A DNA stretch of 64,000 nucleotides from Kitasatospora azatica KCTC 9699 (lineage in GTDB: Bacteria > Actinomycetota > Actinomycetes > Streptomycetales > Streptomycetaceae). Positions within the stretch are counted from its first letter, which is position 1, and the number at the start of each line of letters is the position of its first letter. The DNA lies in NCBI RefSeq assembly GCF_000744785.1, contig NZ_JQMO01000003.1:4774001-4838000 (forward strand), written 5' to 3'. Below, piece by piece: positions 31,700-43,749 of the stretch. The notes under the pieces were generated by a model. The model was not told the origin of the DNA and made no database searches. It saw only the letters and a program-made list of their open reading frames with translations. The translations under genes and the position numbers were made by a program.

Positions 31700-33913
31700 A
31701 TGCGCCTCCTTGCCGCTCCTCCCACCACCCCCGCCGCCGCTCCCGGCCGGCTCGCCGCCCTCGGGCGGGCCTGCCGTCGCCACCGGCGCTGGGTGCTGGC
31801 GTTCTGGGTGACCGTCCTCGCGCTGGGCGTGCTGATCGGGGGCCGGGTCTTCGAGGGCTCGGTCGCCCACACCGCCTCCGGGGGCGCCGAATCCGCCAAG
31901 GGCACCGCCGTGGTCGCCGCCGCCGACCCCTCGGCGGGCAGCATCACCGCCGTGGTCAGCGGCGAGCCGGTGGACACCTCCGCGGTGCGCGACGCCGTCA
32001 CCGGCACCGCCCAGGACGTCGCCAAGCTGCCCGGCGTGCTCTCGGTGGCCGACGCCTACCAGGGCGGCGCCGGGGCGAGCGCGCTGCGGTCGGCCGACGG
32101 CAACGCGAGCCTGGTCTCGGTGCGGATGGCCGACGGGGCCACCAGCAAGCAGCAGGACGCGGTCGGCCAGCGCCTCGCGGCCCTGCACGCGCCCGGCACC
32201 CAGGTGACCGTCGGCGGGGACCTGGTGGTCCAGCAGGAGGTCAAGGCGCAGACCCAGTCCGACACCACCTTCGGCGAGATCGTCACGCTGCCGCTCACCC
32301 TGGTGGTGATGGTGCTGGTCTTCGGCGGGCTCGCGGCGGCCAGCCTGCCGGTGATCGGCGCGGTCGCCTCGGTCGGTGGCGCGCTGCTGGCCATGTTCGG
32401 GTTCAGCCGGATCATGGACCTGGACACCTCGGTCCTGCCGATCGCCACCGTGCTGGGCCTGGGGCTGTCGATCGACTACGCGCTGCTGATGGTCAACCGG
32501 TTCCGGGAGGAACGCGGCCGCGGCGCGGAGATCGCCGCCGCCATCGAACGCACCACCGCCACCGCCGGCCGCACCGTGGCCTTCTCCGGGCTGACCGTGG
32601 CGGTCGCGCTGAGTGGGCTCTTCGTCTTCACCAGCCCGGTCTTCCGGGCCGTCGCGGCCGCCGGGGTCAGCGTGGTGGTGATCGCGGTGCTCGCCGCGCT
32701 CACCCTGGTGCCCGCGCTGCTCGGCTTCGCCGGGCACCGGATCAAGCCGCCCAAGCACCGCGAGCCCGACGAGGGCTTCTTCGCCTGCACCGTGCGCCTG
32801 GTGCAGCGCCGGGCGGTGCCGGTCGCGCTGGTCTGCGTGGCGCTGCTGATGGCCGCCGGCGCCCCCTTCCTGAGCGCCCAGATGCGCAGCACCGGAGCGG
32901 CCGCGCTGCCCAGCGGCTCGGCGGGCCGGCAGGTCGCCGAGATGGTGCAGCAGCGCTTCCCGCAGACCGCTGCGGCGCCGGTGACCGTGGTGGTGCAGGG
33001 CAGTGAGCAGGCCGCCGAGCAGTACGCCGACCAGGTGGTGGCCAAGCTGCCCGGGGTGGCCGGGGTACGGGCGGTGCAGCCGGTGAGTGCGCAGCTGAGC
33101 ACCGTCGAGGTGCTGGTGCACGGTGATCCGCAGGGCGCGCAGGCCAAACGGGTGGTGGGCGAGCTGCGGGAGCACCGGGGCGGGCTGAACACCTATGTGA
33201 CCGGGGACGCGGCGAGCGTGGTCGACTTCCAGCACGAGCTGAGCAGTCGTGGGCCGTGGGCGCTGGGGCTGGTCGCGGTCGGGACGCTGGTGCTGCTCTT
33301 CCTGATGACCGGCTCGGTGGTGATGCCCGTCAAGGCGCTGCTGATGAACCTGCTCTCGCTGGGGTGTTCGCTCGGCGCGCTGACCCTGGTCTTCCAGCAC
33401 GGCTGGTTCGCCGGGCTGCTCGGCTTCACCCCGACCGGGGGGTTGGAGACCTTCATCCCGGTGCTGGTCTTCGCCTTCGCCTTCGGTCTCTCGATGGACT
33501 ACGAGGTCTTCCTGCTGGCCCGGATCAAGGAGCTGCGGGACCAGGGGTACGGCTGTCGCGAGGCGGTCCAACTCGGCCTGCAACGCAGCGGGAGGATCAT
33601 CACCTCGGCGGCGCTGCTGATGGTGATCGTCTTCGCCGGGTTCGCGGCCGGGCAGATGCTGATGGTCAAGGAGATGGGCATCGCGCTGGCGGTGGCCGTC
33701 GCGGTGGACGCGACGCTGGTGCGCTGTCTGCTGGTCCCGGCCGCGATGTCCTTCTTCGGCGAGTTCAACTGGTGGGCGCCGGCGCCGCTGCGCCGGCTGT
33801 ACGCCAGGTTCGGGCTGCGCGAGCACGTGGCGCTGCCGCCGCTGGAGGAGGAGACCCCGACGGTGAGCGTGCCGGCGCCGCGCAGCCCGGTGGCGGAGCT
33901 CGCTACTCGTTGA
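31700..33913 (+). CDS. MMPL family RND transporter
   Basis: A 737-residue membrane protein of the MMPL group, exporting lipids, peptides or drugs using the proton gradient. It has a first helix at about residues 33-53, an extracellular domain, and two bundles of helices each with the MMPL signature: GLSIDYALLMVNRFREE in the first and GLSMDYEVFLLARIKE in the second. The ATG is placed where the family begins; no strong ribosome site is seen. The 3' end overlaps the convergent gene for a very small secreted peptide by 11 bp. Cargo unknown. Confidence 0.9.
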   Translation: MRLLAAPPTTPAAAPGRLAALGRACRRHRRWVLAFWVTVLALGVLIGGRVFEGSVAHTASGGAESAKGTAVVAAADPSAGSITAVVSGEPVDTSAVRDAVTGTAQDVAKLPGVLSVADAYQGGAGASALRSADGNASLVSVRMADGATSKQQDAVGQRLAALHAPGTQVTVGGDLVVQQEVKAQTQSDTTFGEIVTLPLTLVVMVLVFGGLAAASLPVIGAVASVGGALLAMFGFSRIMDLDTSVLPIATVLGLGLSIDYALLMVNRFREERGRGAEIAAAIERTTATAGRTVAFSGLTVAVALSGLFVFTSPVFRAVAAAGVSVVVIAVLAALTLVPALLGFAGHRIKPPKHREPDEGFFACTVRLVQRRAVPVALVCVALLMAAGAPFLSAQMRSTGAAALPSGSAGRQVAEMVQQRFPQTAAAPVTVVVQGSEQAAEQYADQVVAKLPGVAGVRAVQPVSAQLSTVEVLVHGDPQGAQAKRVVGELREHRGGLNTYVTGDAASVVDFQHELSSRGPWALGLVAVGTLVLLFLMTGSVVMPVKALLMNLLSLGCSLGALTLVFQHGWFAGLLGFTPTGGLETFIPVLVFAFAFGLSMDYEVFLLARIKELRDQGYGCREAVQLGLQRSGRIITSAALLMVIVFAGFAAGQMLMVKEMGIALAVAVAVDATLVRCLLVPAAMSFFGEFNWWAPAPLRRLYARFGLREHVALPPLEEETPTVSVPAPRSPVAELATR

Positions 33914-34049
33914 CGCAGGCGTTGCCGAAGCCCGAGTTCAGCGCCCCGCCGAGGTTGGCGGTGTCGCAGGCCGCCGCGGCGCCCGCACCGGCCAGGATCA
34001 GGCCGCACAGGGCGGCGGCGACGAGCAGCGAGTTGCGCAGGGTGGTCAC
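33903..34049 (-). CDS. Very small secreted cysteine-containing peptide
   Basis: A 48-residue open frame: a GTG start with AAGGA in front, a short Arg-containing start (TTLRNS), a hydrophobic signal core (LLVAAALCGLILAGAG) and AAAA before a mature part of about 20 residues that begins CDTANLGGALNS and ends GFGNACVNE. It therefore looks like an exported peptide with two Cys able to form a disulphide. The end recalls the PAFGNTCVN end of chaplins, but the rest of a chaplin domain is missing. It overlaps the MMPL gene end by 11 bp. Confidence 0.65.
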   Translation of the reverse strand: MTTLRNSLLVAAALCGLILAGAGAAAACDTANLGGALNSGFGNACVNE

Positions 34050-34115
34050 GGCGGGTCCTTAGAGCTCAGGGGGGACGGTGCGCCCTGCTCAACGCGTGAC
34101 GGGGGCAAAGGTGTC

Positions 34116-34538
34116 TCAGGCGAGTCGGCGCAGCAGCTGCACGGCCTGGTGCAGGGTGAGCTGCTCCTCAGGGGAGAGGTCGCGGCTGATCGTGGTGGCG
34201 AGCCGGTTCTCCCGACGGGTGCGCTGGTCGTGCAGGGTGGCCACGCCCGCCTCGGTGGCGTGCAGCACGAGCTTGCGGCCGTCGGTGGGGTGCGGCTGCT
34301 GGCCGATCAGGCCGGCCTGGAGCAGCTGGTGCACCGTGCGGGCCATCGACTGGTGCCGCACCCGCTGGCGCTCGGCCAGCTCGGCGGTGGTGTGCGGGCC
34401 CTCGCGGACCAGCCAGCCCAGTGCTCCCAGCTGCGGCTGCGGCAGCACCGAGTCGGCCGCGCGGACGTGGCGGACCAGCTCGCCCAGGGCGGCGCGCAGT
34501 TCGGCGGCCAGCAGCAGTGGGTCGATCTCGGTGGTCAT
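34116..34538 (-). CDS. MarR family transcriptional regulator
   Basis: A 140-residue winged-helix dimeric repressor. The recognition region reads TTAELAERQRVRHQSMARTVHQLLQAGLI and the wing is HPTDGRKLVLHATEAG, both standard for MarR. It is divergent from a metallo-hydrolase gene with 67 bp between starts, and that spacer carries a perfect CTGTAG-TC-CTACAG palindrome, a plausible operator for both. The inducer is unknown. Confidence 0.92.
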   Translation of the reverse strand: MTTEIDPLLLAAELRAALGELVRHVRAADSVLPQPQLGALGWLVREGPHTTAELAERQRVRHQSMARTVHQLLQAGLIGQQPHPTDGRKLVLHATEAGVATLHDQRTRRENRLATTISRDLSPEEQLTLHQAVQLLRRLA

Positions 34539-34545
34539 GGCTCCA

Positions 34546-34597
34546 CTGTAGTCCTACAGGAAAACTGTGCAGCACTACTGTGCAGCTGTGCTGTAGT
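34546..34597. promoter_or_regulatory. Divergent operator/promoter between marR and the metallo-hydrolase
   Basis: A perfect palindrome CTGTAGTCCTACAG (34546-34559) and two direct copies of ACTGTGCAGC (34564-34573, 34577-34586) lie in the spacer. TGTAGT at 34592-34597 may be the -10 of the metallo-hydrolase, whose ATG comes nine bases later without a ribosome site, suggesting a leaderless mRNA. Confidence 0.55.
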
Positions 34598-34605
34598 CTT
34601 TTCCC

Positions 34606-35250
34606 ATGCGACTGACCAAGTTCGGACATGCCTGCGTACGGATCGAACAGAACGGGACGACCGTGGTCATCGACCCCGGGATGTTCACCGAACCCGAGGC
34701 GACCCGGGGCGCCGACGCCCTGCTCATCACCCACGAGCACGCCGACCACTTCGCCGAGGACCGGATCCGCGCGGCCCTGGAGGCCAACCCCGGCCTGAAG
34801 ATCTGGACCAACCGCGCGGTGGCCGACCAGCTGACCGGCCTCGGCGGCGCGGTCACCGTGGTGGGCGCCGGGGACGCCTTCGAGGTCGGCGGGATCGACG
34901 TCTCGGTGCACGGCGAATGGCACGCCGAGATCCACCGCGACGTGCCGCTGGTGCGCAACATCGGCTTCCTGCTGGGCGGGACGCTCTTCCACCCCGGCGA
35001 CGCGCTCACCGTGCCCGAGCAGCCGGTGCAGACCCTGCTGGTGCCGCTCTCCTCGCCCTGGAACAAGATCGGCGAGCTGGTCGACTACATCCGCGAGGTC
35101 AAGCCCGGGCAGGCAGTGGGCATCCACGACGTGCTGCTCAGCGAGATCGGCCTCGGGCTCGGCGGCTGGTTGAGCCAGGACCAGCCGGGCACCGGGGCGC
35201 CGTACGCGCACCTGGCCTCGGGTGAGTCGCTGGAACTGGCGGCCGAGTAG
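34606..35250 (+). CDS. MBL-fold metallo-hydrolase (UlaG-like)
   Basis: A 214-residue metal-dependent hydrolase. The metallo-beta-lactamase motif is THEHADHF (HxHxDH); later ligand positions are HGEWHAEIH and the FHPGDAL Asp. The short fold without extra domains resembles UlaG-like proteins. The substrate is unknown. The ATG directly follows CTTTTCCC, with no purine-rich ribosome site. The gene is divergent from a MarR regulator and precedes coaE by nine bases. Confidence 0.9.
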   Translation: MRLTKFGHACVRIEQNGTTVVIDPGMFTEPEATRGADALLITHEHADHFAEDRIRAALEANPGLKIWTNRAVADQLTGLGGAVTVVGAGDAFEVGGIDVSVHGEWHAEIHRDVPLVRNIGFLLGGTLFHPGDALTVPEQPVQTLLVPLSSPWNKIGELVDYIREVKPGQAVGIHDVLLSEIGLGLGGWLSQDQPGTGAPYAHLASGESLELAAE

Positions 35251-35259
35251 TCTGCCGCC

Positions 35260-35847
35260 ATGCGGAAGATCGGACTGACGGGCGGAATCGGAGCCGGCAA
35301 GAGCGCGGTCTCCCAGCTGCTGGCCTCCTACGGGGCGGTGCTGGTCGACTCCGACCTGCTCGCCCGCGAGGTGGTGGCCCCGGGCACTCCCGGACTCGCG
35401 GCCGTGGTCGAGGAGTTCGGCCCGGGGGTGCTCGGCCCGGACGGTGCACTGGACCGCCCGGCCCTCGGCGCGATCGTCTTCGCCGACCCGGCGCGACTCC
35501 AGGCGCTGAACGCGATCGTGCACCCGCTGGTCCGGGCCCGCTCCGCCGAACTCGAGGCGGCCGCCGCACCCGACGCCGTGGTGGTGCACGACGTGCCGCT
35601 GCTCGCCGAGAACGGCCTCGCCCCGCTCTACGACCGGGTGATCGTGGTCGACGCGAGCGAGCAGGTCCGGCTCGACCGCCTGGTGCGGCTGCGCGGCATG
35701 GCCGAGCAGGAGGCGCGGGCCCGGATGGCCGCCCAGGCCACCCGCGAGCAGCGGCTCGCCGTCGCGGACTTCGTGGTGGCGAACAACGGCTCCCTGGCCG
35801 AGCTCGAACAGCAGGTCAAGGCTGTCTGGGAGCAGCTGACCGCCTAG
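35260..35847 (+). CDS. coaE: Dephospho-CoA kinase
   Basis: A 195-residue enzyme for the last step of coenzyme A synthesis, phosphorylating the 3'-hydroxyl of dephospho-CoA. The P-loop GGIGAGKS spans residues 8-15, followed by [11 protein letters not shown], the [10 protein letters not shown] segment and the lid region [23 protein letters not shown]. This is the short form without the extra C-terminal domain found in mycobacteria. It follows the metallo-hydrolase by nine bases. The stop codon lies in a sequence shared with the end of the methyltransferase gene at 58.1 kb. Confidence 0.95.
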   Translation: MRKIGLTGGIGAGKSAVSQLLASYGAVLVDSDLLAREVVAPGTPGLAAVVEEFGPGVLGPDGALDRPALGAIVFADPARLQALNAIVHPLVRARSAELEAAAAPDAVVVHDVPLLAENGLAPLYDRVIVVDASEQVRLDRLVRLRGMAEQEARARMAAQATREQRLAVADFVVANNGSLAELEQQVKAVWEQLTA

Positions 35848-35863
35848 GGCCTGTCCGGCCCTT
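35844..35863 (+). repeat. Shared 3'-end element, copy at the coaE end
   Basis: CTAGGGCCTGTCCGGCCCTT includes the coaE TAG stop. Nearly the same sequence, again including a TAG stop, ends the methyltransferase gene at 58.1 kb. The element is an imperfect hairpin (GGGCC / GGCCC). Confidence 0.7.
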
Positions 35864-35892
35864 CGACGCCGCCGGCCCGTGCGCGAGGATCG

Positions 35893-37580
<1,688 letters not shown>

Positions 37581-37584
<4 letters not shown>

Positions 37585-39818
37585 GCAGACTCCCGGGTGA
37601 GCAGAGCGACCGTCTCGACCGTGCCGTCGAACTGGCGGTCCGTCAGCAGATCGCGCCAGCGGCCCGGCAGCTCGAGCGTAGTGGGCTCGTCGCGCTGGGC
37701 GAGGGTGAACGGCAGGCGGGTCGCGATGATCGTCAAGTCGGGCCCGCGCTGGTAGGCGACCAGGTGCGGACCGGCCTCCAGGGCCCGGTAGGCGCCGAGC
37801 GGGCGGGGCAGGTGCAGCGCGGTGCGGGTGAGGTGGAGTTTGCGGCGGGCGAAGTCGGACAAGCCGACTTCCGGCGCGGAGAAGTCCACCGGCGCGCGGT
37901 TGTCCGGGTCGACCAGGGTGTAGAGCGGCTTCTCGGCCCCCTGGTACAGGTCGGGCACCCCCGGCATGGTCAGCTGCAGCAGCGCGGCGGCCAGGCTGTT
38001 GGACTGCGCGTACGGCTCCAGGAAGGCCACGAAGCGGCCGATCCGCTCGGTGAGTTCGGGCGAGGCCAGGACGGCGCGGGCGTAGTCGGTGAGCTCGGCC
38101 TCGTAGGCCGGGTCGGGGGAGGTCCAACTGGTCGCCAGCTTCGCCTCCCGGACCGACTTGAGCAGCACGCCCACCAGCCGCTCCGGCTCGATCGGCCAGG
38201 CCGCCACCAGGGTCTGCCAGAGCAGCCACTCGGCATTGCGGTCCGCCAGGTGGCCGCCGGCCAGCTCGGCCCAGGCCGCGCACTCGGCCACCCACTGCTC
38301 GGGCAGCTCGGCCAGCACCGCCAGCCGGGCCCGGGCGTCGGCGCTGCGCTTGGTGTCATGGGTGGAGAGCGTGGTCATGGTCAGCGGCCAGTGCCGCTGG
38401 ATGTCCTCGCACCAGCGGTGGAAGTCGCCCGTCACGATGCCCGGGTGCGCCGGGTTGCCGCCCACCTCGTTCAGGCTGAGCAGCGGGTACCAGCGGAAGA
38501 AGGCGGTGTCCTCCACGCCCTTGGCGGCCACCGCCGAGGCGGTCTGGGCGAACCGGGTGCGGAACTCCTCCTTGGCCGGGCTGGCACCCAGGTGACCCTG
38601 GGTCAGCAGTTCGACGAACTGCTTGGTGGACTCCGGCGTCCCTATCGTCCGCTCGGCCGGGAACGGGTAGGGCCGGTAGACCGTGTAGTGGGTGAACAGC
38701 TCGCAGAGCGCCTCGCGGACCGCCAGCGGCTCGTGGTCGGCCAGGGCCGGCTCCTCGGCGCAGATCCGGCCGGCCAGCCGGACGAGGCGGTTCAGCTCGG
38801 CGGCCAGCTCGCCGCGCGGGGCGGTCATCTCGGCGCGGCCCTGGCGGGCGGCCTCGCCGGCGCTGCCGCGGATGCCGGTGTAGTCGGCGTACAGCTCGGT
38901 GAGCCGGCACACCCCGGGGCCGTCGGTGAGTACCCCGTCGATGTGCCGCAGCGCGTCGTAGCCGGTGGTCCCGGCGCACGGCCAGTCCTCCGGCAGCCGC
39001 TCCAGGCCGGTGAGGATCTTCTCCACCACGGTGTAGGCGCCGCCGCTGGCCTCGGCCAGGCAGCGCAGGTAGCCGCGCGGGTCGGCCAGGCCGTCCGGGT
39101 GGTCCACCCGGAAGCCGTCGATCACGCCCTCCGCGTGCAGCCGCAGCAGCACCCCGTGGGTGGCTTGGAAGACCTCGCGGTTCTCCACCCGCAGTGCGAT
39201 CAGGTCGTTGATGGTGAAGAACCGGCGGTAGTTGAGCTCGGTGCCGGCCAGCCGCCACCAGGCCAGCCGGTAGTGCTGACGGTCCAGCAGCTGCGGCAGC
39301 GGCAGCCGCTCGGTGCCCGGGCGCAGCGGGAAGACGTGGTCGAAGTAGCGCAGCGTGTCCTGGTCGACCTTCAGCTGGTCCAGTACCGCGCCGAGCCGGT
39401 CGCCGAGCACCGGCAGCAGGATCCGGCCGTTCTGGGCCGCCCAGTCGATGTCGAACCAGTGCGCGTACGGCGAGTTCGGGCCGTCCCGGAGGACTTGCCA
39501 CAGTGGGCTGTTGAGTCGCTCGGGGACCGGCACCGCCATGTGGTTGGGCACGATGTCGGCGATCAGCCGCAGTCCGTGCTCGTGCGCGGTGGCGGCGAGC
39601 GCGCGCAGGGCGTGCTCGCCGCCGAGCTGCTCACTGACTCTGCTGTGGTCGACCGTGTCGTACCCGTGGGTCGAGCCCGGGGTCGCCTCCAGCAGGGGTG
39701 ACAGGTGCAGATGGGAGACGCCGAGCCCGGCCAGGTACGGGACGGCGGACGCGGCGTCCGCGAGCGTGAACGAGGGCTGGAGTTGCAGCCGGTAGCTCGC
39801 CGTGGGAGGTGAGATCAC
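37581..39818 (-). CDS. treY: Malto-oligosyltrehalose synthase
   Basis: A 745-residue GH13 enzyme that converts the reducing end of glucan chains to a trehalose unit by intramolecular transglucosylation. It starts with the family sequence PPTASYRLQLQ and contains HGYDTVDHSRV, LIADIVPNHMAV, DGFRVDHPDGLADP and the long insertion typical of TreY. A GTG start fits the family but lacks a clear ribosome site. It lies 67 bp after glgX and overlaps treZ. Together the three make trehalose from glycogen without trehalose phosphate. Confidence 0.95.
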
Positions 39819-39885
39819 ACGCCATTGCTACCCGCTTGATCGACCCGGTACGACCCGAATTGATCGGACGACACCGGACTGTGTG

Positions 39886-41991
<2,106 letters not shown>

Positions 41992-42343
41992 AAGCCTCAA
42001 CTTCCCTGGTGTCAAGAGGAGCTGACGCTCCATCGGGACGTTGGCGCACCGCTGGCTGCGGTATGCCCGGCGATGCGCTCGGCAATGTCTGCGCGCCGCC
42101 CAGCTGTGACGTACGGCATAGTGCCGATCGACATTCTGTTATGTGGCATGGTTGCCGCTCCGATCGCATTCTGACGCTCTTTTGGGCCGCTTTCGCCCGA
42201 ACGGGTGTCCGGCGGGCCGGTTCTGACTGTCCTTACGGATGTTTCGCCGCATGCTGTGGGAGACGACACCGCGCCCTGCTGGCAGTACCCTTGATCGTCA
42301 CGCCGCCTCCGTCGGGGAGGGCGGCCGAGAGGTGAGGTTGCGC
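41992..42343. other. Divergent promoter region glgX / HEPN gene
   Basis: About 350 bp with no gene. It contains a short hairpin CGGCA-TAG-TGCCG near 42115 and AT-richer tracts that probably hold the two promoters; no -35/-10 pair is good enough to name. Confidence 0.5.
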
Positions 42344-43624
42344 ATGGGCGTCTTTGTCGGTGGCGGTCCCGCCGACGAGTGGCCCGACGGTCCCGGCGGA
42401 GCGTCCCCCCTCACCCCGCGCACCGAGGCGCCGACCGTGGTGCTCGGCTCGCCCGGCGGCGGCCGGCTCATCCCCGGTCAGAACAGCGGCGACAGCACCG
42501 CCCCGGGCTGGAGCCCCGAGCAGTGGCAGCGCGCCTACCAGCGGGTCCGGCTGACCGGCCGGGCCTACGTCTGGCTCAACCTGGTCGAGCAGCGGCTGCG
42601 GTCACTCCTGGACGAGCTGCTGCGCCCGGTCTACGCCCCCGCCCACGGCGCCGACTGGGTCACCGCCGCGGCCGGGCCGGTCGGCGAGGAGTGGGTGCGC
42701 CGGGCCGCCGCCGTGCGCGAGGTCAGCCGGCGCAAGGGCTTCCTGCTCGACCCGGCCGACGACGACCCGCTGGTCTTCCTGACCCTGCCCCAGCTGCGCG
42801 AGCTGATGGTCCAGCACTGGCCCTGCTTCGAGCCGTACCTGGACGACCGCCGGGAGATCGAGCTGGCGCTGGACGAGCTGGAAGTGGCCCGGCACGTGGT
42901 CTCGCGCAACCGCAGCCTCTCGGCCACCGTGCTGGCCCAGACCGAGCGGGCCGCGGCCCGGGTGCTCGGCCTGCTGGACGGACGCCCGGCCGGCGCCGTC
43001 GGGCTGCCCGCCGACGTCATCGAGGAGCTGGTCGCCGGCCGGTACGCGGACGTGGCCGCGGTGCACGCCGACCGGGTCCGGCTGCAGCGCGACCTGCCGG
43101 TGGAGGACCTGTTGGCGGGTGCCCGGCGGCTCGACGCGCTCGGCATCGGGCTGGGCATGCTCTGTCAGAACTTCACCGGCAAGCGGCTGGTGCGGCTGGC
43201 CGCCGAGGGCTGCCGGGTGCGGCTGCTCTTCCTCAACCCCGCCAGCAGCGCGGTGCGCCGCCGCGAGCGCGAACTCGGGCTCGGGCGCGGCGAGCTGTCC
43301 CGCTCGATCGAGATGAACATCATGCACGTCCGCCGGGTCCGGGCCCGGCTGCGCGACCAGGGCGCCTTCGAGATCCGGGTGTTCGACGAGACCCCCCGGT
43401 TCACCGCCTACCTGGTGGAGGGCGCCCGACTGCCCGGCTCGCGCCGCCGCACCGGGGACCTCGGCGTGGTCCAGCCCTACCTGCGCCGGGCCCGCGGGAT
43501 CGAGTCCCCGGCCCTGGTGTTGCGCGCTTCGCCCGGTGCCCCGGAGGACGCCGAGCCGGGCCTGCTGGACGTCTACCGGGAGGAGTTCGAGGGCGTCTGG
43601 GCGGACTCACGGCCAGTCAGCTGA
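42344..43624 (+). CDS. SAV2148-family HEPN domain protein
   Basis: A 426-residue soluble protein. From about residue 60 it matches the streptomycete SAV2148 HEPN family (RAYVWLNLVEQRLRSLLDEL, WVRRAAAVREVSRRKGFLLD, LPQLRELMVQHWPCFEPYLD). A second region at about 260-360 (LDALGIGLGMLCQNFTGKRL, GCRVRLLFLNPASSAVRRRE, FEIRVFDETPRFTAYLVE) looks like a ligand- or nucleotide-sensing domain resembling DUF5919/PLD-like folds. The first 55 residues are low complexity. HEPN domains often bind or cut RNA, but the RxxxxH motif is not evident, so activity is open. The ATG follows GAGGTGAGG. Confidence 0.88.
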   Translation: MGVFVGGGPADEWPDGPGGASPLTPRTEAPTVVLGSPGGGRLIPGQNSGDSTAPGWSPEQWQRAYQRVRLTGRAYVWLNLVEQRLRSLLDELLRPVYAPAHGADWVTAAAGPVGEEWVRRAAAVREVSRRKGFLLDPADDDPLVFLTLPQLRELMVQHWPCFEPYLDDRREIELALDELEVARHVVSRNRSLSATVLAQTERAAARVLGLLDGRPAGAVGLPADVIEELVAGRYADVAAVHADRVRLQRDLPVEDLLAGARRLDALGIGLGMLCQNFTGKRLVRLAAEGCRVRLLFLNPASSAVRRRERELGLGRGELSRSIEMNIMHVRRVRARLRDQGAFEIRVFDETPRFTAYLVEGARLPGSRRRTGDLGVVQPYLRRARGIESPALVLRASPGAPEDAEPGLLDVYREEFEGVWADSRPVS

Positions 43625-43674
43625 GCCTTGCCTAACTTTGTGACGTACCCCGCGTGGACTCCTGCTTCCAGGGC

Positions 43675-43696
43675 TAGCTAAGGTATGCCTAAGCTA
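43675..43696. promoter_or_regulatory. Iron box (DtxR/DmdR-type operator)
   Basis: TAGCTAAGGTA and TGCCTAAGCTA form an 11+11 inverted repeat with nine matching pairs, resembling the TTAGGTTAGGCTAACCTAA consensus. It lies 53 bp before the iron permease gene, suggesting repression by iron-loaded DmdR/IdeR. Confidence 0.75.
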
Positions 43697-43749
43697 AGCG
43701 CGGTTGTCGCGCTTGGCGGCACACGGACGCCAAGGGGAGTTCAGCACCC

